Positions 54,496 through 63,749 of a stretch of 64,000 bases of DNA are shown here, one piece after another. The notes under the pieces were generated by a model that was not told the DNA's origin, ran no database searches, and saw nothing but the letters and a program-made list of their open reading frames with translations. The position numbers and the translations under genes were made by a program. The first letter of the stretch is position 1. Every line of letters starts with the position of its first letter. Origin of the DNA: Pseudomonadota bacterium (GTDB lineage: Bacteria > Pseudomonadota > Gammaproteobacteria > UBA9214); NCBI GenBank assembly GCA_041395565.1, contig JAWLAI010000002.1, positions 496,001 to 560,000 of the forward strand, given 5' to 3'.

Positions 54496-55289
54496 CGTCT
54501 GCTCGTACAGCAGCCCGGCGACGAAGACCGGGGCGGCGGCCAACAGGCTGTCGATGCGGTCGAGCACGCCGCCGCCGTGACCGGGGATGATACTGCGCCG
54601 CTGTCCTTGATGCCGCTCTGGCCTGTCGGCTCAACAGGTCGCCGACCACGGAAAACAACAGCGCCGGCAGCGCCGCCAGCCTGAAGCTCAGGGTCCAGGC
54701 CGGCGTACGAGCTGTAGTACCAGCCGGCGCCGGCCGCAGGCAGCAAGCTCGCAGCCAGGCCGCCGTAAGAACACCCTCGCGGGTCTTGCCCGGGCTGATC
54801 CGCAGCGCGGCGTACGCTGGCGGCCAGCATCAGGCACCGGTATCAGCCAGCCAGACCATGACCAGCAGCAGCAGCGTCGGCACCGGACCGTCCGTGGCGC
54901 GCGCGTGCAGGACGACCAGTGCGTCCACGGCGGCACGCTGACGAGTGCACCGGCCAGCAGCTTCATGGCACGGCAGCCGTTCGATACCGCCGCAGTACTG
55001 CGGATGAATCAGCCGAGCAGAAGGCGCGAACAGCCACCAGCACACGGCCGCGGCCAGCACAGGGAACGGCCAGTTCAGCGGAACCGCCGAGCCAGACGAG
55101 CACCAGCAGCTACGGCGATCGCCAGGGCGTAAAGCATGCGTGCGGGATAGCCACCAGCGGCACCAGCCGGCTCAATTCCCAGATGCCGGCCAGCAGGATG
55201 AGCGCGAAGACCGCTGCGAGGCCGGCGTCGGCGGGTACAGAGACGCCACAGACGACCAGCGGCACCAGCACGGCCGCGGAATGCGCCAC
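54490..55289 (-). pseudogene. cdsA: Phosphatidate cytidylyltransferase, multiply frameshifted
   Basis: CDP-diacylglycerol synthesis, the entry to phospholipids. Pieces appear in all three minus-strand frames: AAVLVPLVVCGVSVPADAG after GTG 55289, GYPARMLYALAIAVA, VLAAAVCWWLFAP, LLLLVMVWLADTGA near 54840, ISPGKTREG near 54790, GGLAASLLPAAGAGWYY near 54730, LLFSVVGDLLSRQ near 54640 and IIPGHGG-LDRIDSLLAAAPVF near 54550. The WLADTGA, SPGKTREG, VGDL-S and PGHGG-LDR-DS motifs are the CdsA signature. No single frame covers more than a fraction, so the product cannot be read without correction. The end point is approximate. Confidence 0.75.
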
Positions 55290-56123
55290 TTAAGCGCCTT
55301 GAGCTGCTCCACCTGCTCCCCGGTGCGCCCAGACGCCGCCGATTGGCATACCAGCGCAGCGCCCGCTCGGGATTCGCCGGCATCGAACTCCGGCCACAGC
55401 AGATCCGGTAAAGTAGAGCTCGGTATAGGCGAGCTGCCAGAGCAGGAAATTGCTGATGCGCTGCTCGCCGCCGGTGCGGATGAACAGGTCCGGCGCGGGC
55501 AGGTCCGCGAGCGAGAGCGCGGCGGAGATGTCGCTGCTGCAGACATCCTGCGGCTGGAGTTCCCCGCTGGCCACGCGCCGCACCACTGTCCGGCAGGCCT
55601 CGGTGATATCCCACTGTCCGCCATAGTTGGCTGCGATCGCGAGTTCGAGGCGGTCGTTGGACGCGGTCTGTTCCTCCGCGCCGGCGATCAGCCGGCGCAG
55701 GTTGTCGGAGAATGCGCTGCGCTCGCCGATGAACCGCAGACGGACGCCGTTGCGGTCGAGGGCGGCCACCTCCTTCTTGAGCGTGTTGACGAACAGGTCC
55801 ATGATCATGCCGACCTCGTCACTGGGCCGCCGCCAGTTCTCGCTGCTGAAGGCGAACAGCGTCAGCGCCCCGACCGCGCGGTCGATGCAGGCCTCGACCA
55901 CCCGGCGCACCGCCTTGACACCCTCGCGATGGCCGATCGCGCGCGGCAGCAGCCGCGCCCGCGCCCAGCGCCCATTACCGTCCATGATGATGGCGATATG
56001 GCGCGGCAGGCTGCCCGGGTTGTCTTGCGCTGCGTTCAATTCGGCTCCATGTTCGGCCTTAGTCACGTGCTTCGCCGCCCGACCCGCGGCTCCGGTCAGC
56101 ACCGGCAGGATCGCGTCGGGCAT
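55290..56123 (-). CDS. uppS: Undecaprenyl diphosphate synthase, 3' end frameshifted
   Basis: Makes the C55 carrier lipid precursor for peptidoglycan and O-antigen. The catalytic core is intact: HIAIIMDGNGRWARAR, GHREGVKAVRRVVEAC, FAFSSENWRRP, and RTGGEQRISNFLLWQLAYTE near residue 212. After ELYFT (near 55410) the frame is lost; the expected DLLWPEFDA is in the next frame, ERALRWYANR in the third, and GEQVEQLKAL in another. TAA 55292-55290 probably ends the gene. The N-terminus is uncertain: ATG 56123, or GTG 56066, which would give a more usual length. Confidence 0.85.
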   Translation of the reverse strand: MPDAILPVLTGAAGRAAKHVTKAEHGAELNAAQDNPGSLPRHIAIIMDGNGRWARARLLPRAIGHREGVKAVRRVVEACIDRAVGALTLFAFSSENWRRPSDEVGMIMDLFVNTLKKEVAALDRNGVRLRFIGERSAFSDNLRRLIAGAEEQTASNDRLELAIAANYGGQWDITEACRTVVRRVASGELQPQDVCSSDISAALSLADLPAPDLFIRTGGEQRISNFLLWQLAYTELYFTGSAVAGVRCRRIPSGRCAGMPIGGVWAHRGAGGAAQGA

Positions 56124-56147
56124 GCTGCCGGCACGCGCGTTCCGACC

Positions 56148-56705
56148 CTAGATGACCATCAGTTCGGCTTCCTTCTTCTCCAGCACCTTGTCGACCTCGG
56201 CGATGTGCTGGTCGGTCAGCCGCTGGATCTGCTCCTCCGCACGGCGCTCCTCGTCCTCGGAAATCTCCTTGTCCTTGAGCAGTTCCTTGAAGTCGCCATT
56301 GGCATCGCGCCGGATGTTGCGGATCGCCACCTTGGCCGCCTCGCCCTCGTGGCGCACCACCTTGACCAGGTCGCGGCGCGTCTCCTCGGTCAGCGGCGGC
56401 ATCGGGATGCGGATGACGGTGCCGGCCGTGGCCGGGTTCAGGCCGAGATCGGATTTCAGGATCGCCTTCTCGACCACCTGCACCATCGGCTTTTCCCACG
56501 GCGTGACGGTCAGTGTGCGCGCATCCTCGACGCCGATGTTGGCGACCTGCGAGATCGGCACCTCCGAGCCGTAGTACTCGACCCGCAGGTGATCCAGCAG
56601 GCTGGGGTGCGCACGCCCGGTGCGCACCTTGCCCAGCGACTGCCTGAGCGCATCGATACTCTTGGCCATGCGGACGCCTGCATCCTTGACGATTTCCTCG
56701 ATCAT
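56148..56705 (-). CDS. frr: Ribosome recycling factor
   Basis: With EF-G splits the post-termination ribosome. ATG 56705 gives 185 residues, the E. coli length, beginning MIEEIVKDAGVRMAKSIDAL. Further marks are KVRTGRAHPSLLD near 26, VEYYGSEVPISQVANI near 42, and PPLTEETRRDLVKVV near 105. It lies four bases after pyrH and is in the rpsB-tsf-pyrH-frr set. Confidence 0.97.
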   Translation of the reverse strand: MIEEIVKDAGVRMAKSIDALRQSLGKVRTGRAHPSLLDHLRVEYYGSEVPISQVANIGVEDARTLTVTPWEKPMVQVVEKAILKSDLGLNPATAGTVIRIPMPPLTEETRRDLVKVVRHEGEAAKVAIRNIRRDANGDFKELLKDKEISEDEERRAEEQIQRLTDQHIAEVDKVLEKKEAELMVI

Positions 56706-56709
56706 TGCC

Positions 56710-57423
56710 CTACCCCTTTGACTCAACCAGTGTGCCGATGTCCTCGCCGGCGACGATCCTGCCGAGCTGGCCGGCCTCGAACACGTTGAATACCCGCAGC
56801 GGCATACCGTGCTCGCTGCACAGTACCAGCGCAGTCGCGTCCATCACCCCGAGTTTCTGCTCCAGCGCCGCGGCATAGCTGATGCGCTCGTACAGAATCG
56901 CATGGGGATGGGTGACGGGGTCGGCCGAATACACCCCGTTGACCTTGGTTGCCTTGAGCAGCAGGTCGGCGCTGATCTCGATCGCACGCAGGCTGGCCGC
57001 CGAGTCGGTGGTGAAGAACGGATTGCCGGTGCCGGCGGCGAAGATGACCACCCGGCCCGCCTCCAGGTGACGTATGGCCCGGCGCGCCGTATAGGATTCA
57101 CACACCTGATCCATCGTCAGCGCCGACATGACCCGGCAGTCGACGTCGATCCGCTCGAGCGCATCCTGCATCGCCAGCGCATTGATCACCGTGGCCAGCA
57201 TGCCCATGTGGTCGCCGGTGACCCGGTTCATGCCGCGCGCGGCCAACCCGGCGCCGCGCAGGATATTGCCGCCGCCAATCACCAGACCGAGCTGCACGCC
57301 GCGCTCGACCTCGGCGCGAATTTCCCCGGCCAGGCGGCCGAGAATCCCGGGATCGATACCGTAGGAATCCTCGCCCATCAGCGCTTCCCCGCTGAGCTTG
57401 AGCAGTATGCGCTGGTATCTCAT
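56710..57423 (-). CDS. pyrH: Uridylate kinase
   Basis: Phosphorylates UMP to UDP, the hexameric bacterial form. The 237-residue protein begins RILLKLSGEALMGEDSYGID and has VIGGGNILRG near 49, RVTGDHMGMLATVINALAM near 66 and GTGNPFFTTDSAA near 128. A Shine-Dalgarno AAAAGGTAAAC precedes the ATG, the same form as for thrC. It follows tsf after a hairpin terminator. Confidence 0.97.
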   Translation of the reverse strand: MRYQRILLKLSGEALMGEDSYGIDPGILGRLAGEIRAEVERGVQLGLVIGGGNILRGAGLAARGMNRVTGDHMGMLATVINALAMQDALERIDVDCRVMSALTMDQVCESYTARRAIRHLEAGRVVIFAAGTGNPFFTTDSAASLRAIEISADLLLKATKVNGVYSADPVTHPHAILYERISYAAALEQKLGVMDATALVLCSEHGMPLRVFNVFEAGQLGRIVAGEDIGTLVESKG

Positions 57424-57518
57424 GTCGTTTACCTTTTATTTCAGCCAGATAACGGGGCTTTTCTGCCGGCGTCCCGGCCGGCATTGTCTTACTTTTTAGC
57501 GCGGAATGCCATAACAAA

Positions 57519-57541
57519 ACGGGGCCGATCTCCGGCCCCGT
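57519..57541 (-). terminator. Terminator after tsf
   Basis: ACGGGGCCG (57519-57527) and CGGCCCCGT (57533-57541) form a nine-base GC stem with a five-base loop. Read on the minus strand it is followed by TTTTGTTAT, giving an intrinsic terminator 44 bases after the tsf stop. It separates rpsB-tsf from pyrH-frr, perhaps incompletely. Confidence 0.85.
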
Positions 57542-57584
57542 CCACGCTGACAAGTTCTCACCCCGGCAGGCGCCGGCCCTGCTG

Positions 57585-58475
57585 TCAGCCGCCCTTGACC
57601 TGCGCCATCACCTCGTCGGCGAAATTCTCGGTCTTCTTTTCGATTCCCTCGCCGAGTTCCATACGCTGAAAGCGCGCAACCGTCGCGTCCGCCTGCTGCA
57701 GCAGCTTGCCCACGGTCATATCCGGATCCTTGACGAAACCCTGACCCAGCAGGGTGATCTCGGACAGGAACTTGCGGATACGACCCTCGATCATCTTCTC
57801 GATAATGTTGTCCGGCTTGCCGCTTTCGCGCGCCTGGGCGGTGAAGATTTCGCGCTCGCTGGCGACCAGTTCGGCCGGGACTTCCGTCTCGGACACGCAG
57901 ACCGGACGTGGGTCGTGGGCGGCGATGTGCATCGCCAGATCCTTGCCGAGCACCTCGTCGCCACCGGTAAAGTCGACCACCACGCCGATGCGGCCGCCGT
58001 GGCTGTAGGTGGCCAGCGGGTTGCTGCTCTCGATGCGCACGAACCGGCGTACGGTGATGTTCTCGCCGATCTTGGCGATCATCGTCTTGCGCGCATCCTC
58101 GATCGAGGTGGTGCCGGCGTCCGCGAGCGGCATGGCCAGCAGCGCGTCGATGTCGGCCGGATCGCTGGCCAGCACGCGCTTTGCGATCGCCTCGGCAAAG
58201 TCCCGGAACTCATCCTTCTTGGCGACAAAGTCGGTTTCGCAATTGACCTCGACCAGCGCCGCCGTCTTTGCATCGCCGGACAGCTCGATCACGACCAGGC
58301 CTTCCGCGGCCACGCGGCTGGCCTTCTTGTCGGCCTTGGCGATGCCGGCCTTGCGCAGGGCCTCGATCGCTGCCTCCATGTCGCCGTTGGCGTCGACCAG
58401 CGCCTTCTTGCACTCCATCATGCCGGAGCCGGTTCGTTCGCGCAGTTCCTTCACCTGCGCTGCAGTAATAGCCAT
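57585..58475 (-). CDS. tsf: Elongation factor Ts
   Basis: Nucleotide exchange factor for EF-Tu. The 296-residue protein has the family signatures VKELRERTGSGMMECKKAL at the N-terminus, VEVNCETDFVAKKDEF near 75 and the C-terminal LLGQGFVKDPDMTVG. It is 52 bases after rpsB, as in nearly all bacteria. Confidence 0.98.
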   Translation of the reverse strand: MAITAAQVKELRERTGSGMMECKKALVDANGDMEAAIEALRKAGIAKADKKASRVAAEGLVVIELSGDAKTAALVEVNCETDFVAKKDEFRDFAEAIAKRVLASDPADIDALLAMPLADAGTTSIEDARKTMIAKIGENITVRRFVRIESSNPLATYSHGGRIGVVVDFTGGDEVLGKDLAMHIAAHDPRPVCVSETEVPAELVASEREIFTAQARESGKPDNIIEKMIEGRIRKFLSEITLLGQGFVKDPDMTVGKLLQQADATVARFQRMELGEGIEKKTENFADEVMAQVKGG

Positions 58476-58527
58476 GTCAAATTCCTCTGTCAGATCTGTT
58501 CAGTTCCAGGCCGGCCGGCACGGGGCA

Positions 58528-59397
58528 TTATTCCCCGGTTTCCTCGGCCTCGGTCTCCTCGGTCTCGGCCGGCTTGACCGGCGCCTTCTTCTTGACCGTC
58601 ACCTTGCTGGCCTTCTTCGGCGCCGCAGCGCGGGTCTTCTTGCGGTTCGGCTTGTCGGCACTCTCCTCGTCGAGCTCGACGAACTCGTCAGTGGACTCGG
58701 ACACCGCATGGGCCACGCTGAGCTTGCCGGTGCTGACCGCATCGGCTGCACTCTGCACGTAGAGCTGGACGGCACGGATGGCGTCGTCGTTGCCCGGAAT
58801 GACATAGTCGATGCCGTCGATCGAGTTGTTGGTGTCGACCACGCCGACGACCGGGATACCCAGCTTGCGCGCCTCGCTGACGGCGATCTTTTCATAACCG
58901 ACGTCGACGACGAACATGGCATCGGGTATGCCGCGCATGTCCTTGATGCCGCCCAGGCTGCGCTCCAGTTTCTCCAGTTCGCGCGTCAGCATCAGCGCCT
59001 CTTTCTTGCTGAGGCGGTCGAAGGAGCCGTCGGTGGACATGGTCTCCAGTTCCTTCAGGCGCCTGATCGACTGGCGCACGGTCTTGAAGTTGGTGAGCAT
59101 GCCGCCGAGCCAGCGGTGGTTGACATAGGGCATGCCGCAGCGGATCGCGTTTTCCAGCACCGTCGCCTGTGCCGAGCGCTTGGTACCCACGAACAGCATG
59201 GTGCCGCCGTTGGCGACCAGACTGCTGACGAAATTCATCGCGTCGTTGAACAGCGGCAGGGTTTTCTCGAGATTGATGATATGGATCTTGCCGCGCTCGC
59301 CGAAGATATAGGGGGCCATCTTCGGGTTCCAGTAGCGGGTCTGGTGACCAAAATGCACGCCAGCCTCAAGCATCTGGCGCATCGTGACGTCTGCCAT
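58528..59397 (-). CDS. rpsB: 30S ribosomal protein S2
   Basis: Small-subunit ribosomal protein. The first 230 residues match S2: MRQMLEAGVHFGHQTRYWNPKM, YVNHRWLGGMLTNFKT near 93, PDAMFVVDVG near 156, and IPVVGVVDTNNS near 176. At 289 residues it carries a low-complexity tail of about 50 residues (Lys/Ala then Glu/Thr/Ala) absent from the 241-residue E. coli protein. GGAGAAG precedes the ATG at seven bases. It is divergent from map. Confidence 0.97.
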   Translation of the reverse strand: MADVTMRQMLEAGVHFGHQTRYWNPKMAPYIFGERGKIHIINLEKTLPLFNDAMNFVSSLVANGGTMLFVGTKRSAQATVLENAIRCGMPYVNHRWLGGMLTNFKTVRQSIRRLKELETMSTDGSFDRLSKKEALMLTRELEKLERSLGGIKDMRGIPDAMFVVDVGYEKIAVSEARKLGIPVVGVVDTNNSIDGIDYVIPGNDDAIRAVQLYVQSAADAVSTGKLSVAHAVSESTDEFVELDEESADKPNRKKTRAAAPKKASKVTVKKKAPVKPAETEETEAEETGE

Positions 59398-59551
59398 CGT
59401 TTACTTCTCCGTATTTTAGGGTTGATCTTGCCGATACCCCACGACCGCAACCCGGCGCCAGCACTGGCTTCCCGGGCACCCGGCGGTCATGTTCCGGTAC
59501 CTGCGTGGATTTTGTCCGGTGGCACCTGACGGGCCACTTAACAAGCCCGCC

Positions 59552-59580
59552 TTTATACCATACACTCAGGGTCCCGGCAA
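59552..59580 (-). promoter_or_regulatory. Candidate rpsB promoter
   Basis: On the minus strand TTGCCG (59580-59575, four of six matches to TTGACA) and TATAAA (59557-59552) are separated by exactly 17 bases. Transcription would start about 150 bases before the rpsB ATG, leaving a leader long enough for the S2 autoregulation known in other gammaproteobacteria. Confidence 0.55.
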
Positions 59581-59631
59581 ACAGCCGCCGTGCCGTGCCG
59601 AGCGGTTTCCGCCAACGAATCAGGACCCTGG

Positions 59632-60399
59632 ATGCCCGTCACCATCAAGACCCCGGACGAGATCGAGAAGATGCGCGTCGCCGGACGCCTCGCCGGCGAG
59701 GTCCTGCGCATGATCCGGCCGTACGTCCAGCCCGGCGTCACCACCGACGAGCTGGACCGCATCTGCCATGACTACATCGTCGACGTGCAGCAGGCCATCC
59801 CGGCGCCGCTCAACTACCGCGGCTTCCCGAAGTCGATCTGCACCTCGGTCAATCATGTCGTATGCCACGGGATCCCGGGCGACAAGAAACTGAAGAAGGG
59901 CGACATGGTGAATGTAGACATCACCGTGATCAAGGACGGTTTCCACGGCGACACCAGCAAGATTTTCTTCGCCGGCGAGCCGACCGTGGCCGCGCAGCGG
60001 CTGGCGCGCATCAGCCACGAATGCATGCGCATCGGTATCGACATGGTGCGGCCGGGCGTGCAGCTCGGCGACATCGGCCACGCCATCCAGACGCATGCCG
60101 AGTCGCAGCACTGTTCCATCGTGCGCGAGTACTGCGGTCACGGCATCGGCCGCGAGTTCCACGAGGACCCGCAGGTCCTGCATTACGGCAAACCGGGGAC
60201 CGGGCTGCGGCTGGAGGCGGGCATGACCTTCACCATCGAGCCCATGGTAAATGCCGGCAAGCGCTTTACCCGGCTGCTGCCCGACGGCTGGACCGTGGTC
60301 ACCAAGGACCATAGCCTGTCGGCGCAATGGGAGCATACCATCCTGGTCACGCCGGACGGCCACGAGGTGCTGACCTGCCTGGCGGGCGACGAGATCTGA
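59632..60399 (+). CDS. map: Methionine aminopeptidase, type I
   Basis: Removes the initiator methionine from new proteins. The 255-residue protein starts MPVTIKTPDEIEKMRVAGRLA and has SVNHVVCHGIPGD near 74-86 (His), VNVDITVIKDGFHGDTSKIF near 95 (two Asp ligands), GHGIGREFHEDPQV near 170 and TFTIEPM near 203. AGGA lies about seven bases before the ATG. It is divergent from rpsB, the common arrangement, and glnD follows eight bases later. Confidence 0.97.
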   Translation: MPVTIKTPDEIEKMRVAGRLAGEVLRMIRPYVQPGVTTDELDRICHDYIVDVQQAIPAPLNYRGFPKSICTSVNHVVCHGIPGDKKLKKGDMVNVDITVIKDGFHGDTSKIFFAGEPTVAAQRLARISHECMRIGIDMVRPGVQLGDIGHAIQTHAESQHCSIVREYCGHGIGREFHEDPQVLHYGKPGTGLRLEAGMTFTIEPMVNAGKRFTRLLPDGWTVVTKDHSLSAQWEHTILVTPDGHEVLTCLAGDEI

Positions 60400-60407
60400 A
60401 CCGATCC

Positions 60408-63113
60408 ATGACCGCCCATCTTGACGCCACGGCAGGCCCGCAGGACTTCGAGGCATGGTTCAACCTGGCGCCGCTCGGCGTCCGCCACGGGACCGCCGCG
60501 GCGTTGCTCGCAGCCTACAAGGGCTGCCTCGGTCACGGCCGCGCGGTACTCAAACAGCAGTTCGATGCCGGCCGCGACACCCACACCCTGCTGCAGGGCC
60601 GCTCCTGGCTGGTCGACCAGGTGCTGGCACATGCATGGCACCTGCATCTGGCCGATGCGGCGGAGCTGTTGGCGCTGGCCGCGGTCGGCGGCTACGGTCG
60701 CAGCGAACTCATGCCCGGTTCGGACATCGACCTGCTGCTACTACTGCCGGATGTGGCCGGCGACCGCTACAACGCACGTCTGGAAGCGCTCCTCACCTTC
60801 CTCTGGGATATCGGCCTGGAGGTCGGGCACAGCGTGCGCACCGTCGACGAGTGCGTGGAGCAGGCGCTCGCCGACGTCACCGTCATCACCAACCTGATGG
60901 AAGCACGCTGGCTGGCGGGGTCGCTGGAGCTGTTCTTCGAAATGCAGGACGCCACCGAGCCGGCCCGCATCTGGAGCAGCAGCGACTTCTTCCGGGCCAA
61001 GCGCGACGAACAGCGCGCCCGCTACCACAAGTACAACAATACGGCCTACAACCTGGAACCCAACATCAAAGAGGGGCCGGGCGGATTGCGCGACATCCAG
61101 ATGATCGCCTGGGTCGCGAACCGCCATTTCGGCACCGACTCGCTGGAGAAACTCGTCGAGCGCAAATTCCTGACCGCTGCCGAGTACCGCACCCTGGTCG
61201 AGGGCCGCGAACAGCTGTGGCGGATCCGCTTCGCACTGCACATGCTCACCGGACGCGGCGAGGACCGCCTGCTGTTCGATTACCAGCGCACCCTGGCCGA
61301 GCAGTTCGGCTACGAGAACGACGCGACCCGGCTCGGTGTCGAGGCGTTCATGCGGCAGTACTACCGCACCATCATGACGCTGAGCCGGCTCAACGAGATG
61401 CTGCTGCAGCTGTTCCACGAGGAGATCCTGTTCCCGGAAGGCCCGGGCCAGCCGGTCGCGCTCAACAAGCGGTTCCAGTCACGGCATGGCTTCCTCGAGA
61501 TCGCCTACCCGACCGTCTTCAAGCACTACCCTTACGCATTGCTCGAGGTGTTCCTGCTGCTGCAGCAGCACCCGGAGCTGAAGGGCGTGCGCGCCGACAC
61601 CATCCGCGCCATACGCGAACACCGTCATCTCATCGACGACAGCTTCCGTCATGACATCCGGGTGCGCAGCCTGTTCATGGAAATTCTGCGCCAGCCGCAC
61701 GGGGTGACCCGCGCGCTGCATCGCATGAACAACTACGGCGTGCTCGCCCATTACCTGCCGGTATTCGGCAATATCGTGGGGTTGATGCAGTACGACTTGT
61801 TCCACATCTACACGGTCGACGAGCACATCCTCACCGTGGTTCGCAACCTGCGCCGGTTCACCGTACAGGAATTCGCGCTCGAGTTTCCGCTCTGCAGCCA
61901 TGTCGTGGCCACCATACCCAAACCGGAGCTGCTCTACCTGGCGGGACTGTTCCACGATATCGCCAAGGGGCGCGGCGGCGACCATTCGGATCTGGGGGCG
62001 CAGGACGCGCGCGATTTCTGCCTGCGCCACGATCTCAGCGACTATGACACCGAACTGGTCACCTGGCTGGTGCAAAAGCACCTGATCATGTCGTCCACCG
62101 CCCAGCGCCAGGACATCAGCGATCCGGTCGTCGTCAACCGCTTCGCGAAGCAGGTGCGCGATCCCATGCATCTCGACTACCTTTACCTGCTGACGGTGGC
62201 CGACATCCGCGGCACCAACCCGGAGATGTGGAACAGCTGGAAGGACGCCCTGCTCAAGCAGCTCTATTACAGCACCCGGCGCGCGCTGCACCGCGGGCTG
62301 GAAGATCCGATGGAGCGTTCCGAGCACATCCAGAAGGTACAGGAAGCCGCGCGCGAGCTGCTCGGCGCGGATGCCCCGGACTATGCCGCCATCTGGGCCC
62401 GGCTCGGTGACGAGTATTTCCTGCGCCACATACCCTGGCAGGTGGCACACCACACCCGGCTGCTGCTGGGACGCCTGGATCCAGCCGCCGCCCTGGTCGA
62501 CATCCAGCCGCTGACCGAACGCGGCGGTACGGAAATCTTCATCTATGCCGGCCCCACCGACGACCTGTTCAGCCGCATTACCGCGGTACTGGACCAACTC
62601 GGCCTGAACGTGGTCGACGCCGGCATCGTCACCACCGACGACAATTTCGGCCTGCACACCTACCACGTTCTGGAGGAATCCGGTGCAGCGGTGGTGGAAC
62701 AGGGGCGCAGCGACGAGATTCGCGCCGCCCTGCTCGCCGAGATCGATCACGGCAGCAGCGACACCTGGCATGTCGCACGGCGCATGCCGCGCCAGTACAA
62801 GCACTTTCCCATCAGGACCCACGTCGACTTCAAGCTCGACGAGTATGATCAGCGCACCGTGATGACACTAATCACCGCGGACCGCCCCGGCCTGCTGTCA
62901 CGGGTCGGCCGCGCCTTCTCCGACTGCAAGGTGCGCCTGTTAAACGCGAAGATCGCCACCCTCGGCGCACGCGCCGAGGATGTCTACTACATCACCGACC
63001 TGGACAATCGGCCGCTGTCCGATCCGGCACAGATGTCCTGCCTGGAACAGGCACTGCACCGTTACCTGGACCACGACACGCACCGGCAGTCGGTGTTCCA
63101 CGGCCAGCCTTGA
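60408..63113 (+). CDS. glnD: [Protein-PII] uridylyltransferase / uridylyl-removing enzyme
   Basis: Nitrogen sensor that adds or removes UMP on PII according to glutamine. The 901-residue protein has the nucleotidyltransferase motif GGYGRSELMPGSDID (94-108), an HD domain with FHDIAKGRGGDHSDLG near 515, and two C-terminal ACT domains (about 705-790 and 820-895, the latter VMTLITADRPGLLSRVGRAF). ATG 60408 is preferred over the open frame starting in map. Operon with map, as in E. coli. Confidence 0.97.
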   Translation: MTAHLDATAGPQDFEAWFNLAPLGVRHGTAAALLAAYKGCLGHGRAVLKQQFDAGRDTHTLLQGRSWLVDQVLAHAWHLHLADAAELLALAAVGGYGRSELMPGSDIDLLLLLPDVAGDRYNARLEALLTFLWDIGLEVGHSVRTVDECVEQALADVTVITNLMEARWLAGSLELFFEMQDATEPARIWSSSDFFRAKRDEQRARYHKYNNTAYNLEPNIKEGPGGLRDIQMIAWVANRHFGTDSLEKLVERKFLTAAEYRTLVEGREQLWRIRFALHMLTGRGEDRLLFDYQRTLAEQFGYENDATRLGVEAFMRQYYRTIMTLSRLNEMLLQLFHEEILFPEGPGQPVALNKRFQSRHGFLEIAYPTVFKHYPYALLEVFLLLQQHPELKGVRADTIRAIREHRHLIDDSFRHDIRVRSLFMEILRQPHGVTRALHRMNNYGVLAHYLPVFGNIVGLMQYDLFHIYTVDEHILTVVRNLRRFTVQEFALEFPLCSHVVATIPKPELLYLAGLFHDIAKGRGGDHSDLGAQDARDFCLRHDLSDYDTELVTWLVQKHLIMSSTAQRQDISDPVVVNRFAKQVRDPMHLDYLYLLTVADIRGTNPEMWNSWKDALLKQLYYSTRRALHRGLEDPMERSEHIQKVQEAARELLGADAPDYAAIWARLGDEYFLRHIPWQVAHHTRLLLGRLDPAAALVDIQPLTERGGTEIFIYAGPTDDLFSRITAVLDQLGLNVVDAGIVTTDDNFGLHTYHVLEESGAAVVEQGRSDEIRAALLAEIDHGSSDTWHVARRMPRQYKHFPIRTHVDFKLDEYDQRTVMTLITADRPGLLSRVGRAFSDCKVRLLNAKIATLGARAEDVYYITDLDNRPLSDPAQMSCLEQALHRYLDHDTHRQSVFHGQP

Positions 63114-63126
63114 CCGGCGCACCGAT

Positions 63127-63154
63127 GCGACCGCGGCAATGCTGCCGCGGTCGC
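63127..63154. terminator. Bidirectional hairpin between convergent genes
   Basis: GCGACCGCGGCA (63127-63138) and TGCCGCGGTCGC (63143-63154) form a perfect 12-base stem with a four-base loop, between glnD and the convergent haem-protein gene. No T-tract is obvious on either side. Confidence 0.6.
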
Positions 63155-63164
63155 CCGGCCTGAT

Positions 63165-63749
63165 TCATTCAGCCGCGATGGTGTCGGACTGTTCCGGGAA
63201 CGAGATCGTGAAGGCGCCGCGGATATCGCCGACCGCGAAGCCGGTGGCTTGATCCTGCGGATACAGCTCGGCGAGCCGCTCCGTGAGTGCGGGCGCCAGG
63301 TTGCTGCCATGGCAGGCGAGACACATCTCAGCGGTCGGTATCGCCTTCATGTAGCGATACACGCTGCCGTTGTCCGTCGTCACGGTCTCGGCGTATTCCA
63401 GCTTGTCGACGGCCACGCCGGATGCCTGCTCCTGCGCGAAACGTTCCAGCACGCCGCGTTCCCAGCTGTCGGGCGCATTGGCCGGGTTGCGCACCTTGAG
63501 CGCGGTGCGGCCGACGTCGATACCGCGCCGGGTGGAGATCGCGCCGGCGATCTGCGCCGCCTTCGTGTTGCAGACGCCGATCGCGGCGACCGGCCCGCCC
63601 GCCTGCATGGCGCTCAGCAGTACCGATTTGAGCGCGCCGCCCAGCTCCTGCGCCGCGGCACGGCTGGCAGCGAGACGCGGGTCTGCCGTATCGGCCAGTC
63701 CGGCGCTCGCGCCGGCGAGCAGCAAGGTCATGACGATCAGTCTGTTCAT
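63165..63749 (-). CDS. Periplasmic c-type haem protein, DUF3365 (Tll0287-like)
   Basis: A 194-residue secreted protein. ATG 63749 with GGAGTG upstream gives a signal peptide (about 1-19, ending AGLAD). A single CxxCH haem site, CLACHG, lies near residue 143, followed by LAELYPQDQATGFAVGDIRGAFTI, the end motif typical of DUF3365/Tll0287-like domains. The N-terminal part has IGVCNTKAAQIAGAIS, also typical. Such domains are sensor or electron-carrying modules; the role here is unknown. Confidence 0.87.
   Translation of the reverse strand: MNRLIVMTLLLAGASAGLADTADPRLAASRAAAQELGGALKSVLLSAMQAGGPVAAIGVCNTKAAQIAGAISTRRGIDVGRTALKVRNPANAPDSWERGVLERFAQEQASGVAVDKLEYAETVTTDNGSVYRYMKAIPTAEMCLACHGSNLAPALTERLAELYPQDQATGFAVGDIRGAFTISFPEQSDTIAAE

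Noticed and set aside
53292..54830. 512-residue single protein joining CdsA and Dxr fragments
   Set aside because: Only the last 215 or so residues match Dxr in frame. The N-terminal portion is a mixture of CdsA-like pieces and out-of-frame sequence produced by indels.
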